DNA from: an uncultured delta proteobacterium
GTDB taxonomy: Bacteria; Desulfobacterota; Desulfobulbia; Desulfobulbales; Desulfocapsaceae
Assembly (NCBI GenBank): GCA_903875445.1
Contig: CAIQWD010000017.1
Location: 1 to 45,366 of the forward strand
Direction: 5' to 3'
Length of the DNA stretch: 45,366 nucleotides
Shown here: positions 8,548 through 16,921 of the stretch, one piece after another
Layout of the letters: each line of letters starts with the position of its first letter
Position numbering within the stretch: position 1 is the stretch's first letter
The notes under the pieces: model-generated
Told to the model about the DNA's origin: nothing
The model's input: the letters and a program-made list of their open reading frames with translations, nothing else
The model's database searches: none
Translations under genes and position numbers: made by a program

Positions 8548-9891
8548 TCACCCACCGGAGGCCTGCTCTATTGTCATCTTCAGCCAGGCCAAGGTGAGCG
8601 CTCTATTGATCTTGCACCTTGAACTTCCGTGGTGTTCCGTTGACCCGGAACGATCAAAGGCCTTGGAAAGGCAGTCACCTGCACAATGCCACTTGCAGAA
8701 ACAATCTTTACAGAAAGAAAAATTATTGACGGAAAATTGCCGCAGGGTGTTTAAGCGGGCCAGATCCACGTCAAAACCGCCGCTTGCGGCATTGTAGGCG
8801 GCAAAATGGAATATCGCCGCCTTCGGATCGTTTTGTTCGGTCACCTCGTAACAGGAGGTGACGATGCCTTCCGGCAGGACAGTGAAGCTGTCGCCCGGCG
8901 CGGCGCAGAACTTGGAAGTGAGCATATCGAGCCGGGCACCCGAGTAGGTTACATGGATACCCAGTTCCCGGCCGCGCACAAAGGCCTTCAGAAAATTGTC
9001 GATGAAGACCTCCTCGTCCGGCGGCGGGTCCTCGCTGCGCACACAGCGGCCGCAGAGCCAGACCGGCTCCATCTGCAGATAGCTGAAGCGAAACCGGCTG
9101 TGCAGGCTTTCGACGATCTCGACCATCCGTCCGACCCCGGCGCGGGTGATGGTCGCCCGGATGCCGAACGGCAGGCCGACGTCGTTGAAGTAGCTGAGGG
9201 TATCCCGCACCACCGCATAGGAACCTCCCTGGTGGACGGTGGGTCGGTTGTAATCTTGAATATCCTCGGGGCCATCGAGAGAGACATTGATATTGGTGAA
9301 GTTCTTACCGACATATTCCCGCTGGGGCTTGGAGAGAAAGCCGTTGGTGGCGGTAAAGATCTCCGCATCCAGCCCCATAGCCAGGGCCTTGGTTCGCGCA
9401 TGCTGCACGCACCTGGTCAGCATCTCCCATGCCATGGTAGGCTCGCCGCCGCCGTGAAAGCTGACAGCAAACGTTTTGTTCCCTAACCATCCGGCATTGT
9501 CCGCGGCCAGGTTGATGGCCGCCTCGGCCACTTCCCACGGCATATCGATGCTCTTATGCCCGGCATCGGCATAACAATAACGGCAGTGCAAATTACACCT
9601 GCTGGTGAGGAAAAGGGTGACCTCGAAGGGCCGAAATTCATAGTGCTCGGGAAAAAGAGGCGGTTTTGTTTCGCCGGCAGTGAGGATGCCATCGTCCCGG
9701 AAACGCTTGATGATATCCAATTCCTTGCTCGACAATCCCTCCTCGCCGGTCTCCTGATACCTGTGAATCGTAGCCGCCGCCCTGCCGTTGACCACCGCCG
9801 TATAGCGATTGAGCGGGGCATAGAGGCAATACCTATCCTCGGCGAACGGCAGGAGAAAAAGTTCCCCCCGGGCAAGAGTTTTATCCTTCAT
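8548..9891 (-). CDS. Radical SAM/SPASM peptide maturase
   Basis: The product has 447 residues from the ATG at 9891. The longer frame to 9954 lies inside the upstream gene. Residues 10-75 form the small N-terminal domain common in peptide-modifying SPASM enzymes. The radical-SAM motif CNLHCRYC supplies Cys99, 103 and 106, with VSFHGGGEPTM and INVSLDGPEDIQ after it. The C-terminal SPASM region has FCAAPGDSFTVLPEGIVTSC and then FCKDCFCKWHCAGDC, enough cysteines for two auxiliary clusters. Family members make thioether, C-C or ether crosslinks in Cys-rich or aromatic peptides. The adjacent CxC protein is the obvious substrate. Its start overlaps the PqqD-like stop by 11 nt. Confidence 0.88.
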   Translation of the reverse strand: MKDKTLARGELFLLPFAEDRYCLYAPLNRYTAVVNGRAAATIHRYQETGEEGLSSKELDIIKRFRDDGILTAGETKPPLFPEHYEFRPFEVTLFLTSRCNLHCRYCYADAGHKSIDMPWEVAEAAINLAADNAGWLGNKTFAVSFHGGGEPTMAWEMLTRCVQHARTKALAMGLDAEIFTATNGFLSKPQREYVGKNFTNINVSLDGPEDIQDYNRPTVHQGGSYAVVRDTLSYFNDVGLPFGIRATITRAGVGRMVEIVESLHSRFRFSYLQMEPVWLCGRCVRSEDPPPDEEVFIDNFLKAFVRGRELGIHVTYSGARLDMLTSKFCAAPGDSFTVLPEGIVTSCYEVTEQNDPKAAIFHFAAYNAASGGFDVDLARLNTLRQFSVNNFSFCKDCFCKWHCAGDCLSKAFDRSGSTEHHGSSRCKINRALTLAWLKMTIEQASGG

Positions 9892-10330
9892 CGGTGTGTG
9901 TGTTCTCGTAATAGAGTGTGGCGTAGAAGGGTTCGGCGAGAAACCCGAGCGCACCCAGCTGCGCTACGAAACCTGCGATCTGGGCATCAAGATCCTCCGT
10001 CGCCGCAAGACCCAAGGCAGTTTTGACCGCCGCGCCGATGCCGTCGATGGTGTGCCGGCCATCGAGCTTGTCGACAATCAGCAAGCCCGGATGGTTCACG
10101 GCACAGAGAACCTGCTCACCCTCTATGCCGTAGCTGATGGAGTCCATGCCTTCATACCGGCCGAAAACGATATCGTCTTTCAGTCGCGGTCGCGGCGACG
10201 GCGGTTGGGGATCGGCAGCCATTGCGACCGCGGGCCATCGCGGGACAAGAAAGAAGCCACTTATTCCCCCGGCAACACTTGCCCCCAAACGGATGAGAAA
10301 GGTGCGTCTATTCATCTGTTGCTCGTTCAT
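9881..10330 (-). CDS. PqqD-like protein with twin-arginine signal
   Basis: The protein has 149 residues. It opens with a Tat-type signal (NRRTFLIRLG, a hydrophobic segment, then AVAMAADP). Residues about 65-135 resemble a PqqD-type RiPP recognition element: VLCAVNHPGLLIVDKLDG, then TIDGIGAAVK, and a closing helix FVAQLGALGFL. PqqD domains bind leader peptides and deliver them to radical-SAM enzymes in the cytoplasm, so a Tat signal on one is unusual. The ATG at 10330 lies 9 nt after the lipoprotein stop. A second ATG at 10315 would still keep the RR motif. It may help export the folded modified peptide, or anchor it, after maturation. Confidence 0.7.
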   Translation of the reverse strand: MNEQQMNRRTFLIRLGASVAGGISGFFLVPRWPAVAMAADPQPPSPRPRLKDDIVFGRYEGMDSISYGIEGEQVLCAVNHPGLLIVDKLDGRHTIDGIGAAVKTALGLAATEDLDAQIAGFVAQLGALGFLAEPFYATLYYENTHTDEG

Positions 10331-10339
10331 CGTTTCATG

Positions 10340-12010
10340 CTACAGTTTCGTTGAAGTTTCCATCGGAGCACTTTCTTTTCTGCCGTTCTTCGAACCCTCT
10401 TTTCCTCCTTCGACTGCACTTTCTTTTGGCGCATACTGAGCGGCCAAGGCACGAGCCATCCGCGGAGGCAATTGCAACACCGTGAAGTTAGCAAATTCCA
10501 CCGTCATCTGATCATCAAGGAAAAAGCCGATCTGCTGCCCCGCATGTTTTTCATACGGTTTTTCGGCGACCACATGGTCGTTGAGAGAGAACCTGACGAT
10601 ATCGCCGATTTTTTCAACAACCAAGGAATTTGTCAGGTTTCCTTTATTGATATACGCCGATGGCGTCCAGTCGATGATCGTCTGCCAGTGGTTCTGTTCA
10701 TATTTTCCATACTTGTACGAACCCAAGCCATCGATCCCGAAGCAGTAGCAATTCCAGCCGTCCGTCGAACCCCAAAAAAGCCCATAGGTATTGTTTTCGA
10801 CGCCGCTGATCTTCGTCATTGTGCTTTCCAGGCGAAAATCTCCCGACGCATCGATAATTACCGCGGTCTGGGGCCATGAATATCTGACTTCCTTCTCCTT
10901 TTTCTCTGTAAAAAGATACCGGCCGTTTTGAACCTTTTCAACCACCTCCGCATCATCTTTCTCAAACCATTTATTTTTATTGTCGACAAACTGCTCATCA
11001 AACAGCACCCTGTTGTCAAGCGCTCGCACCGACCATCCTGCCCTTTCCAGATTAATGTTCGCCGCCTCCAGTTCACCCTTGGCCAGGTGAAATTCCGCCA
11101 CTCGGACGTAGGCCTCGTTCTTCGAATACCCGGCTTTGTCGCAATTGTTGATGTAAGTGATGACATCTCCCGCGGCCAAACGTCCATCGAGTATCGTCCG
11201 ATAGGCCATCCTTTCACTCGGATATCGAGTAACGGTCAGATGATGCACGGCAACCTTCATTTTTTGATTCAGGCAAAAACCAACCCTCGAACCAAAGCCG
11301 GGCTCGAAAGGCTTTTCCAGCACCTGTTGCCCATTGATGAAAAACCGGAGGAGAGTGCCTTTTTTTTCAACCGCCAGGACGTTCTTGGCATTGTACTTAT
11401 GAATGGAGCTGCTCGGCGTCCATTCGCAGAGACCGATCCAATTGCCATCCTTGTTCTTGCCATAGCGGTAGCTCCCATTGCCGCTGATACCGAAGGTGAA
11501 ATTGTTTTCGGTGTTTCGCAAACCCCAGACCAACTCGTAGCGGTGGTCGTCGATCCCAGCGATCTTGGTCATTTCGGCTTCAATGCGAAAATCATCTGCC
11601 CCATTTAAATCGACCTGGGTCTGCGGCCAGGCATACCAGGTGTTTTTCTCTCTCTTATGTTCAAACAGATACCGGCCATTCTGCACCCCTTGGGAAACCT
11701 CGGCATTGTTGTTATCATGCCAAGAATTGTGATTATCAACAAAGCCTTCGGCCAGCACTACCTCCTCGTTGGCTTTGATATGACACTGAACGGCTAAATC
11801 CAGATTGCGGGCTTCGAGATGCGCCTGGCTTACCCGCCGGAAGCAGTCTTTCCGCTCTGCTCCAGCCTGTTTTTCGCATAACAGTTGGGCCTGATTCAAT
11901 TGGCCGCCGGCGATCAACTGGTTGACGTCCACGGGAGCACAGCCGGAATACAATAGCGCAGTCGCGAGCAGTGCCGGAATAACAACCATAGAAATTTTCT
12001 TGTAAGGCAT
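10340..12010 (-). CDS. Lipoprotein with two duplicated beta-sandwich-like domains
   Basis: The protein has 556 residues from the ATG at 12010. A longer frame to 12037 lacks ribosome-binding support. A basic start, a hydrophobic core and the lipobox LLYSGC mark a lipoprotein. After a helical stretch, two domains of about 190 residues share a framework: FVDNxNxW, QNGRYLF, YxWPQT, DFRxExxMTKI, GSYxYGK, WTPSxxI and a closing FxxNxxxVxEKPxE. This is similar in style to LamG/DUF1080-type carbohydrate-binding folds, but I cannot assign a family firmly. It is the first gene of the peptide operon, so it may capture or present the product at the outer membrane. The last 30 residues are charged. Confidence 0.8.
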   Translation of the reverse strand: MPYKKISMVVIPALLATALLYSGCAPVDVNQLIAGGQLNQAQLLCEKQAGAERKDCFRRVSQAHLEARNLDLAVQCHIKANEEVVLAEGFVDNHNSWHDNNNAEVSQGVQNGRYLFEHKREKNTWYAWPQTQVDLNGADDFRIEAEMTKIAGIDDHRYELVWGLRNTENNFTFGISGNGSYRYGKNKDGNWIGLCEWTPSSSIHKYNAKNVLAVEKKGTLLRFFINGQQVLEKPFEPGFGSRVGFCLNQKMKVAVHHLTVTRYPSERMAYRTILDGRLAAGDVITYINNCDKAGYSKNEAYVRVAEFHLAKGELEAANINLERAGWSVRALDNRVLFDEQFVDNKNKWFEKDDAEVVEKVQNGRYLFTEKKEKEVRYSWPQTAVIIDASGDFRLESTMTKISGVENNTYGLFWGSTDGWNCYCFGIDGLGSYKYGKYEQNHWQTIIDWTPSAYINKGNLTNSLVVEKIGDIVRFSLNDHVVAEKPYEKHAGQQIGFFLDDQMTVEFANFTVLQLPPRMARALAAQYAPKESAVEGGKEGSKNGRKESAPMETSTKL

Positions 12011-12067
12011 GGGACACCTTTTTTCTTCGATTTGCAAGCCAGTTATGTTCCGGGAAATTCTGTTTGC

Positions 12068-12096
12068 ATAGTAGACGAGACTTTAAGGCTTGACAA
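12068..12096 (-). promoter_or_regulatory. Sigma-70-type promoter of the CxC-peptide operon
   Basis: On the minus strand, TTGTCA (12096-12091) is followed by a 17-bp spacer and TACTAT (12073-12068). The predicted start is near 12061, which gives an untranslated leader of about 50 nt before the lipoprotein ATG at 12010. No other promoter-like sequence is evident within the operon, where genes overlap or abut. Confidence 0.6.
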
Positions 12097-12255
12097 GAAA
12101 AATGAGTTAGGAACGGTGAATGGCATATTCATTCCGCTACGAAAATCACCTCTTTTTCCACGAAGCAAAAGGATGTACACTAATACAGGTCGCCTTAGGC
12201 AACCATCGTGTTGAACAACAACAGAGCAATCAAAAACAGAATCCAGGGAGTTATC

Positions 12256-12444
12256 ATGCCGTATGTCAATATCCGGGTCGCCGGAACCCTCACCAAGGAA
12301 CAGAAGCAGAAGATCAGCAAGGGTGTCACCGAGGTCATCAGCAAAGAGGCCAATAAGCCGCCGGAAGCCATCCTGATTTTTATCGACGAGGTGCCCCACG
12401 AAAATATCGCCAAGGCCGGCAAGCTCATGGAACCACCCAAATAA
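12256..12444 (+). CDS. 4-oxalocrotonate tautomerase family protein
   Basis: The protein has 62 residues and begins MPYVNIRVAG, so Pro2 becomes the N-terminal catalytic base after Met removal. The 4-OT length and pattern follow (TKEQKQKISKGVTEVI, then a C-terminal FIDEVPHENI). The ATG at 12256 has an AGGGAG Shine-Dalgarno. The open frame extends 16 codons upstream, but that would hide the essential proline. These enzymes catalyse keto-enol tautomerisation, as in aromatic degradation. There are no pathway genes beside it, so the substrate is unknown. Confidence 0.9.
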   Translation: MPYVNIRVAGTLTKEQKQKISKGVTEVISKEANKPPEAILIFIDEVPHENIAKAGKLMEPPK

Positions 12445-12464
12445 GCAAAGAGAGCCTGCTCGAT

Positions 12465-12501
12465 ACGGCACCGGGGAAGGATTTTTCCGATGCCGTTTTT
12501 T
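12465..12501 (+). terminator. Intrinsic terminator after the tautomerase
   Basis: ACGGCACCGG (12465-12474) pairs with CCGATGCCGT (12487-12496) with one mismatch and is followed by a run of T. The hairpin sits 20 bp after the tautomerase stop and just before the convergent end of the ligase gene. Confidence 0.6.
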
Positions 12502-12507
12502 ACCCAG

Positions 12508-14475
12508 TTACGGCAGCATTGCCAGATATTCGGCTTCCGTCACGATCCGCACCCCGAGACTCTCGGCCTTGTTCAACTTGCTGGCCCCGACCTTTTCGCC
12601 GCAGACCAGGAGATCGGTCTTGCCGGTGATGCTTTCCCCGATTTTTGCCCCCAGGGCCTTCGCCTGTTTTTTCATGTCCTCCCGGCTGCCGGTCTGCATC
12701 GACCCGGTAAAGACGATCAGCTTGCCGCTAAGCGGTCCCTCCCCCGGGGCCTCTGCCGATGTTTCCAGCGGGGTTGTGATGAGATTAAAACCCATACCGT
12801 ACAGGGCGTCGAACAGCGCGGCGGTCGCCTGCATCCCGGCCAGCATCTCGCCTGCGGTTTTTTCGCTGAAACCCTTGATGGCGATGATCTCTTCCCGAGT
12901 CAGGGTAAAAACTCGCTCCAAGGGATGGGCGGCCAGCAGTTTTTCACAGTTGCCCATACCCATCCGGTACATGCCGAAGGCCGCAAGAAAGCGCCAATCC
13001 TCAATCGGCAGCACAAGGCTGCGTTGCAACTGGGCCACCATATTCTCCGCCTGTTTCGGCCCGAAGCCGAGAGCGACGAAGTCCTCTTCGCCGAGTCCAT
13101 AGATCACCGGAATGGAGGCCTTGCCACCGTCAAAAATCTTCCGCACCGACGACGGGCCGAAACCATCTATATTGCCAAGGACCTTGAAAAAATGCTCGAT
13201 GGCATGGGTGATCTGGGCCGGGCAGTTCATATTGTTGATGCACAGGAGAAAATCATTTTCCCAGACAAGCGGCGAGCCGCAACTTGGACAGGCGTCGGGC
13301 AGCTCCGCTGCAACCGGGGCCAGCACCTCCTCGATCTTCGGAATCACCTCGCCGCTGCGGGACAGCCGGATCAGTGCCCCCGGCCCCACCCCCTTCTCCC
13401 GTACCATCTTATAGTGGTGCGCCGTCGCCCGCTGGATCAGGGCGCCGCTCAGCCGCGTCGGCTCGACCTCGGCCACCGGATTGACCCGGCCGGAGCGAGA
13501 GGTCTGGGGGATCACCCGCAATACCCTGACCTCGGCGGTTTCGGTGTTTTTCTTATAGGCAATCTGCCAGCGATGGTGGTGCCTGGTCGCCCCGAGATGG
13601 TCGCGTAACACTTCGTCGGAAATCTCCAGGACAATGCCGTCGACATCAAAATCTACCTCTCCCCATAAACGGTCTACAATATCTGCAAATTCTGCGGCCA
13701 ACTTGGCCCACGGCCCTTGCCAGCAGGGCAACAGGCTGAAAGGAAAGAACACCGCCTGTCCAGAAGATATCGCTTCAAGCGCCGGGGCTTCGAGTTCCTT
13801 TTCTTTTATGAGACTCGCCTGGAAGTTTCGCGAATTATCAAATATTGCTGCCAAATGGTCGCGGAAATAGCTGCGGCTGACGACGACCTCGCCGGCCCCG
13901 AGACCACGCCGGCCGCCTGTTGCCACCTGCAGACCGCGCTCGAAAACCCGGCTGATATCCGTCCCCCGCCGGCCGTCGCCGCGGGTGTAGAGGGTCTGCC
14001 CGTCGTCGTAGGCGGCAAAGCCGTCAAGTTTCGGCATAACCTTGAAAACCAGGCCGGCAAAGTCGCGGCCACACTCGCCGGCGGCTTTTTCGATCCGTTT
14101 TGCCCAGTTGACGATGGTGGCGAAGTCGTAGGCCTTCTCGGTGGACAGCATGCGTACCGGCAGTTCGACGGTCTTGGCCTCGATCAGTACCTCCGGCTCA
14201 ACCGTATGAAGAAACGGATGGGCGGGATGGCGTCTTTCCAGTTCGGACAAAAAAGTGAAATCATACAGGGCATCGGAGATCAGCTCTTCCCCGCCCCGGT
14301 AGAGGAGGTTGGCGATCTGCAGAAATTCCTCAAGCTGCTCGTCCGAGAGAGTCGTCACGGCAATCTCCCCGGCAGCAATGGCCACCAATTCGTCCTCCGC
14401 CAAAGCATCGAATGTGCATTGCGCCGCGGCCAAAATCGCCCTCTGGGCATCGCTCAAACAGACAGTATTTCCCAT
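12508..14475 (-). CDS. ligA: NAD-dependent DNA ligase (LigA-like, divergent)
   Basis: The protein has 655 residues, near the usual 670. In order it shows a domain Ia-like start (ELISDALYDF), the adenylation lysine in PKLDG (Lys149) with YTRGDG after it, VDGIVLEIS, the OB-fold region (SGRVNPVAEVEPTRLSGALI), a four-cysteine zinc finger (CPSCG...LLCINNMNC), helix-hairpin-helix repeats, and a C-terminal BRCT domain (LSGKLIVFTGSM). It seals nicks using NAD+. Several positions differ from canonical LigA, such as QRATAHH for the usual SRATLHN, so it may be a second copy rather than the housekeeping enzyme. It is monocistronic. Confidence 0.85.
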   Translation of the reverse strand: MGNTVCLSDAQRAILAAAQCTFDALAEDELVAIAAGEIAVTTLSDEQLEEFLQIANLLYRGGEELISDALYDFTFLSELERRHPAHPFLHTVEPEVLIEAKTVELPVRMLSTEKAYDFATIVNWAKRIEKAAGECGRDFAGLVFKVMPKLDGFAAYDDGQTLYTRGDGRRGTDISRVFERGLQVATGGRRGLGAGEVVVSRSYFRDHLAAIFDNSRNFQASLIKEKELEAPALEAISSGQAVFFPFSLLPCWQGPWAKLAAEFADIVDRLWGEVDFDVDGIVLEISDEVLRDHLGATRHHHRWQIAYKKNTETAEVRVLRVIPQTSRSGRVNPVAEVEPTRLSGALIQRATAHHYKMVREKGVGPGALIRLSRSGEVIPKIEEVLAPVAAELPDACPSCGSPLVWENDFLLCINNMNCPAQITHAIEHFFKVLGNIDGFGPSSVRKIFDGGKASIPVIYGLGEEDFVALGFGPKQAENMVAQLQRSLVLPIEDWRFLAAFGMYRMGMGNCEKLLAAHPLERVFTLTREEIIAIKGFSEKTAGEMLAGMQATAALFDALYGMGFNLITTPLETSAEAPGEGPLSGKLIVFTGSMQTGSREDMKKQAKALGAKIGESITGKTDLLVCGEKVGASKLNKAESLGVRIVTEAEYLAMLP

Positions 14476-14580
14476 CGCTTTTTTATCCCTTCTCCTGTAC
14501 CTTTGCTGTCAAATTGTCAAAACCTACCGTAGCATAATGTGTAATACTTTTTTTCCCAGGCGACAACCGGAGGAATAATA

Positions 14581-15606
14581 ATGCAAGCAATCGATCTGCG
14601 CAGCGATACCGTCACCAAACCCTCCGAAGCCATGCGTAAGGTTATGGCCGGCGCCGAAGTCGGCGACGATGTCTACCGCGACGACCCGACAGTCAACCGG
14701 CTGGAGGCTTTTGCCGCCGAACTCCTCGGCTTCGAGGCGACGATTTTTACCACCAGCGGCACCCAGGCGAACCTCATCGGCATCCTGTCGCACTGCGGCC
14801 GGGGTGACGAGTATATCGTCGGCCAAGGGGCGCACACTTACCGCTATGAAGGCGGCGGTGCGGCGGTGTTGGGCAGCGTCCAGCCGCAGCCCATCGAATT
14901 CGAGGCGGATTCCACCCTGTCTCTTGCCAAGGTGGAAGAAAAGATCAAACCGGACGACATCCATTTCGCCAGAACCCGCCTCCTCTGCCTGGAAAACACC
15001 CAGAACGGCAAGGCTCTGCCGCTGCCTTACCTGGCCGAGGCCGCAGCCTTCGCCAAGGGCAAAAACCTGAGCTTGCACCTCGACGGGGCAAGGCTGATGA
15101 ATGCGGTTGTCAAGCAGGGGGTTGGGGTCCGCGAAATCACCCGCCATTTCGACTCGGTTTCACTCTGTCTCTCCAAGGGACTGGGAGCGCCGGTCGGCTC
15201 ACTCTTGGCGGGGAACCGGGCGTTTATCGAGGAAGCCAGGAAGTGGCGGAAGATGACTGGTGGCGGCATGCGCCAGGCGGGGCTTCTTGCCGCTGCCGGA
15301 TTGTACGCCCTGGAAAACAACATCGACCGGCTGGCCCAGGACCACCGGCATGCCGAGAGCCTCACCGAGGGCTTGGCGCAGTTTGCGGCCTTGACGGTTG
15401 ATAAAAATCCCGCCCAGACCAATATGGTGTTCTTTACCGCCGATGCAGCAACCACCAGGGATCTCGCCGACTTTCTCGGCCGGCGGCAGATCCTTATCAG
15501 CCCCGGTAAAACCACCCGGCTGGTCACCCACCTGGATATCAATGACGAAGATGTAACTGCCATTCTTCTGGCCTTTGCCGAGTTTTTCAGCGGGCGGCGG
15601 AGCTGA
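14581..15606 (+). CDS. ltaE: Low-specificity L-threonine aldolase
   Basis: The product has 341 residues and splits L-threonine or allo-threonine to glycine and acetaldehyde using PLP. It starts IDLRSDTVTKPS, the typical family N-terminus, has TTSGTQANLIGI for cofactor binding, LHLDGARLMNA, and the PLP lysine in SLCLSKGLGAPVGS. Length and pattern are normal. The ATG at 14581 follows a GGAGGA Shine-Dalgarno. Its 3' end overlaps the convergent kinase gene by 20 bp. Confidence 0.95.
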   Translation: MQAIDLRSDTVTKPSEAMRKVMAGAEVGDDVYRDDPTVNRLEAFAAELLGFEATIFTTSGTQANLIGILSHCGRGDEYIVGQGAHTYRYEGGGAAVLGSVQPQPIEFEADSTLSLAKVEEKIKPDDIHFARTRLLCLENTQNGKALPLPYLAEAAAFAKGKNLSLHLDGARLMNAVVKQGVGVREITRHFDSVSLCLSKGLGAPVGSLLAGNRAFIEEARKWRKMTGGGMRQAGLLAAAGLYALENNIDRLAQDHRHAESLTEGLAQFAALTVDKNPAQTNMVFFTADAATTRDLADFLGRRQILISPGKTTRLVTHLDINDEDVTAILLAFAEFFSGRRS

Positions 15607-16921
15607 CGGCACAGACCGAGGCGAGGCCGTCCTTGTCGAGGCGCTCGAAAAAACTCTCCACCACGTCAACCGTCCAGGCCTGTTTTTTGGTGCATGTGTC
15701 GCAGGTCCATAGCCAGTGGACGGTGCTGTCAAAAAGCGGCCAGGCGGAACAGGCCACCCCGTGCAACGGCGGCTTGAGGACGCTGCAGGCCTCGTCTACG
15801 GTCGGCAGCCGCCAGTTGTCCCGCCCCTGCCAACAAGTGGTGTTGAGATGGGCGACATATTCGCCGGCCTGCTGCCAGTCGAGGGTAAACCCGGAGCCGT
15901 AGCGCTGCCAAGAGAGACGGCTGTTACGTTCGAAGGCCACGAGCGGCCCGGCGACGGCAAAATCCTGGGAGGCATAGACGAGGGGCCGGAACAATTCATC
16001 AAGCCCCAAAGTGGCGCGGATGTCCTTGAACAAAACCCACTCCGCTTGACTGCGGAGCACCGGTCTGTTTCTTTCCGGCTTTTTCTCCCGAATACCAGCA
16101 ACCCGCTGTTCGCCAAGCGGCAGGGCCTGCAGGGCAAGGCGCATCTCCTGGGCGGTCTGGAACCTGTCCTCCGGCCGCCTGGCGATACTCCGCCTGAGCC
16201 ACCCGTCCCACAACGGCCCCACTTCGGGATTGACGGCACTGGCCAGGGCCTCGCCCTGGCGGGCATCGAAGAGGCGACCGGTCAGCATGCGCAGCCCCAT
16301 GACGCCGAGGCTGAAGAGATCGGCCCGGCCATCCGCCCCCTGCGGGTCCCTTTCCTGTTCGGGTGCGGCATAAAAGGGAGAACCGACCTGCATCCCCGGT
16401 ACCGCAGTTTTTTCCTCACCCCGCACCCGCGACAGGCCGAAGTCGATGATCTTCACCCGGTCGTCACTTGTCAACATGAGGTTGTAGGGTTTGATGTCGC
16501 GGTGGATGATGCCGGCAAAATGCAACCTCTCCAAGCCTTTCAGGGCCTGGATCAGATAGGTCCGGGTCTTGGCGACGGAGATGATCCGCGACGGGGCTTC
16601 CACCCGGTACGATTCGCCGATAAAAGTGCCGAGGGAATGGGCGAAATATTCGAGGACGATGAACGGCTGCCCCTCGTGCTCGTCACAGTCGAGCACCTTG
16701 GCCACATGATCGTGGGACAGGGCGCCCATGGTTTTTGCCTCGGCGACGAAAAGTTCTTTCAGCCGCTCCTCGCCTACCAGTTCGGCAAAGAGCGGGTTGC
16801 GCGGCTGGAGGAGCTTCAGGGCCACCAAACGGCCGGTGACCGGCGCCCGGGCCTTATACACCGTGCTCATCCCGCCGCGCCCGAGGCGGCCGACCACCTC
16901 ATATCTACCGATTGTTTTCAT
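15587..16921 (-). CDS. Ser/Thr protein kinase with C-terminal DUF1566 (Lcl) domain
   Basis: The protein has 444 residues. The Hanks-type kinase domain fills residues about 7-270: glycine loop GRGGMSTVYKA, the VALK lysine, catalytic loop IIHRDIKPYNLML, and IIDFGLS for the DFG. After a linker, residues about 330-440 resemble the DUF1566/Lcl module (RLSWQRYGSGFTLDWQQAGEY, DNWRLPTVDEA), often found on surface or sensor proteins. I see no membrane segment between them, so the second domain would also be cytoplasmic. The ATG at 16921 overlaps the phosphoesterase stop by 17 nt. It is the last gene of the uup operon. Confidence 0.88.
   Translation of the reverse strand: MKTIGRYEVVGRLGRGGMSTVYKARAPVTGRLVALKLLQPRNPLFAELVGEERLKELFVAEAKTMGALSHDHVAKVLDCDEHEGQPFIVLEYFAHSLGTFIGESYRVEAPSRIISVAKTRTYLIQALKGLERLHFAGIIHRDIKPYNLMLTSDDRVKIIDFGLSRVRGEEKTAVPGMQVGSPFYAAPEQERDPQGADGRADLFSLGVMGLRMLTGRLFDARQGEALASAVNPEVGPLWDGWLRRSIARRPEDRFQTAQEMRLALQALPLGEQRVAGIREKKPERNRPVLRSQAEWVLFKDIRATLGLDELFRPLVYASQDFAVAGPLVAFERNSRLSWQRYGSGFTLDWQQAGEYVAHLNTTCWQGRDNWRLPTVDEACSVLKPPLHGVACSAWPLFDSTVHWLWTCDTCTKKQAWTVDVVESFFERLDKDGLASVCAVSSAAR

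Noticed and set aside
12490-13608. Plus-strand frame (372 codons) opposite the ligase
   Set aside because: It is antisense to conserved ligase domains and has no protein family character.
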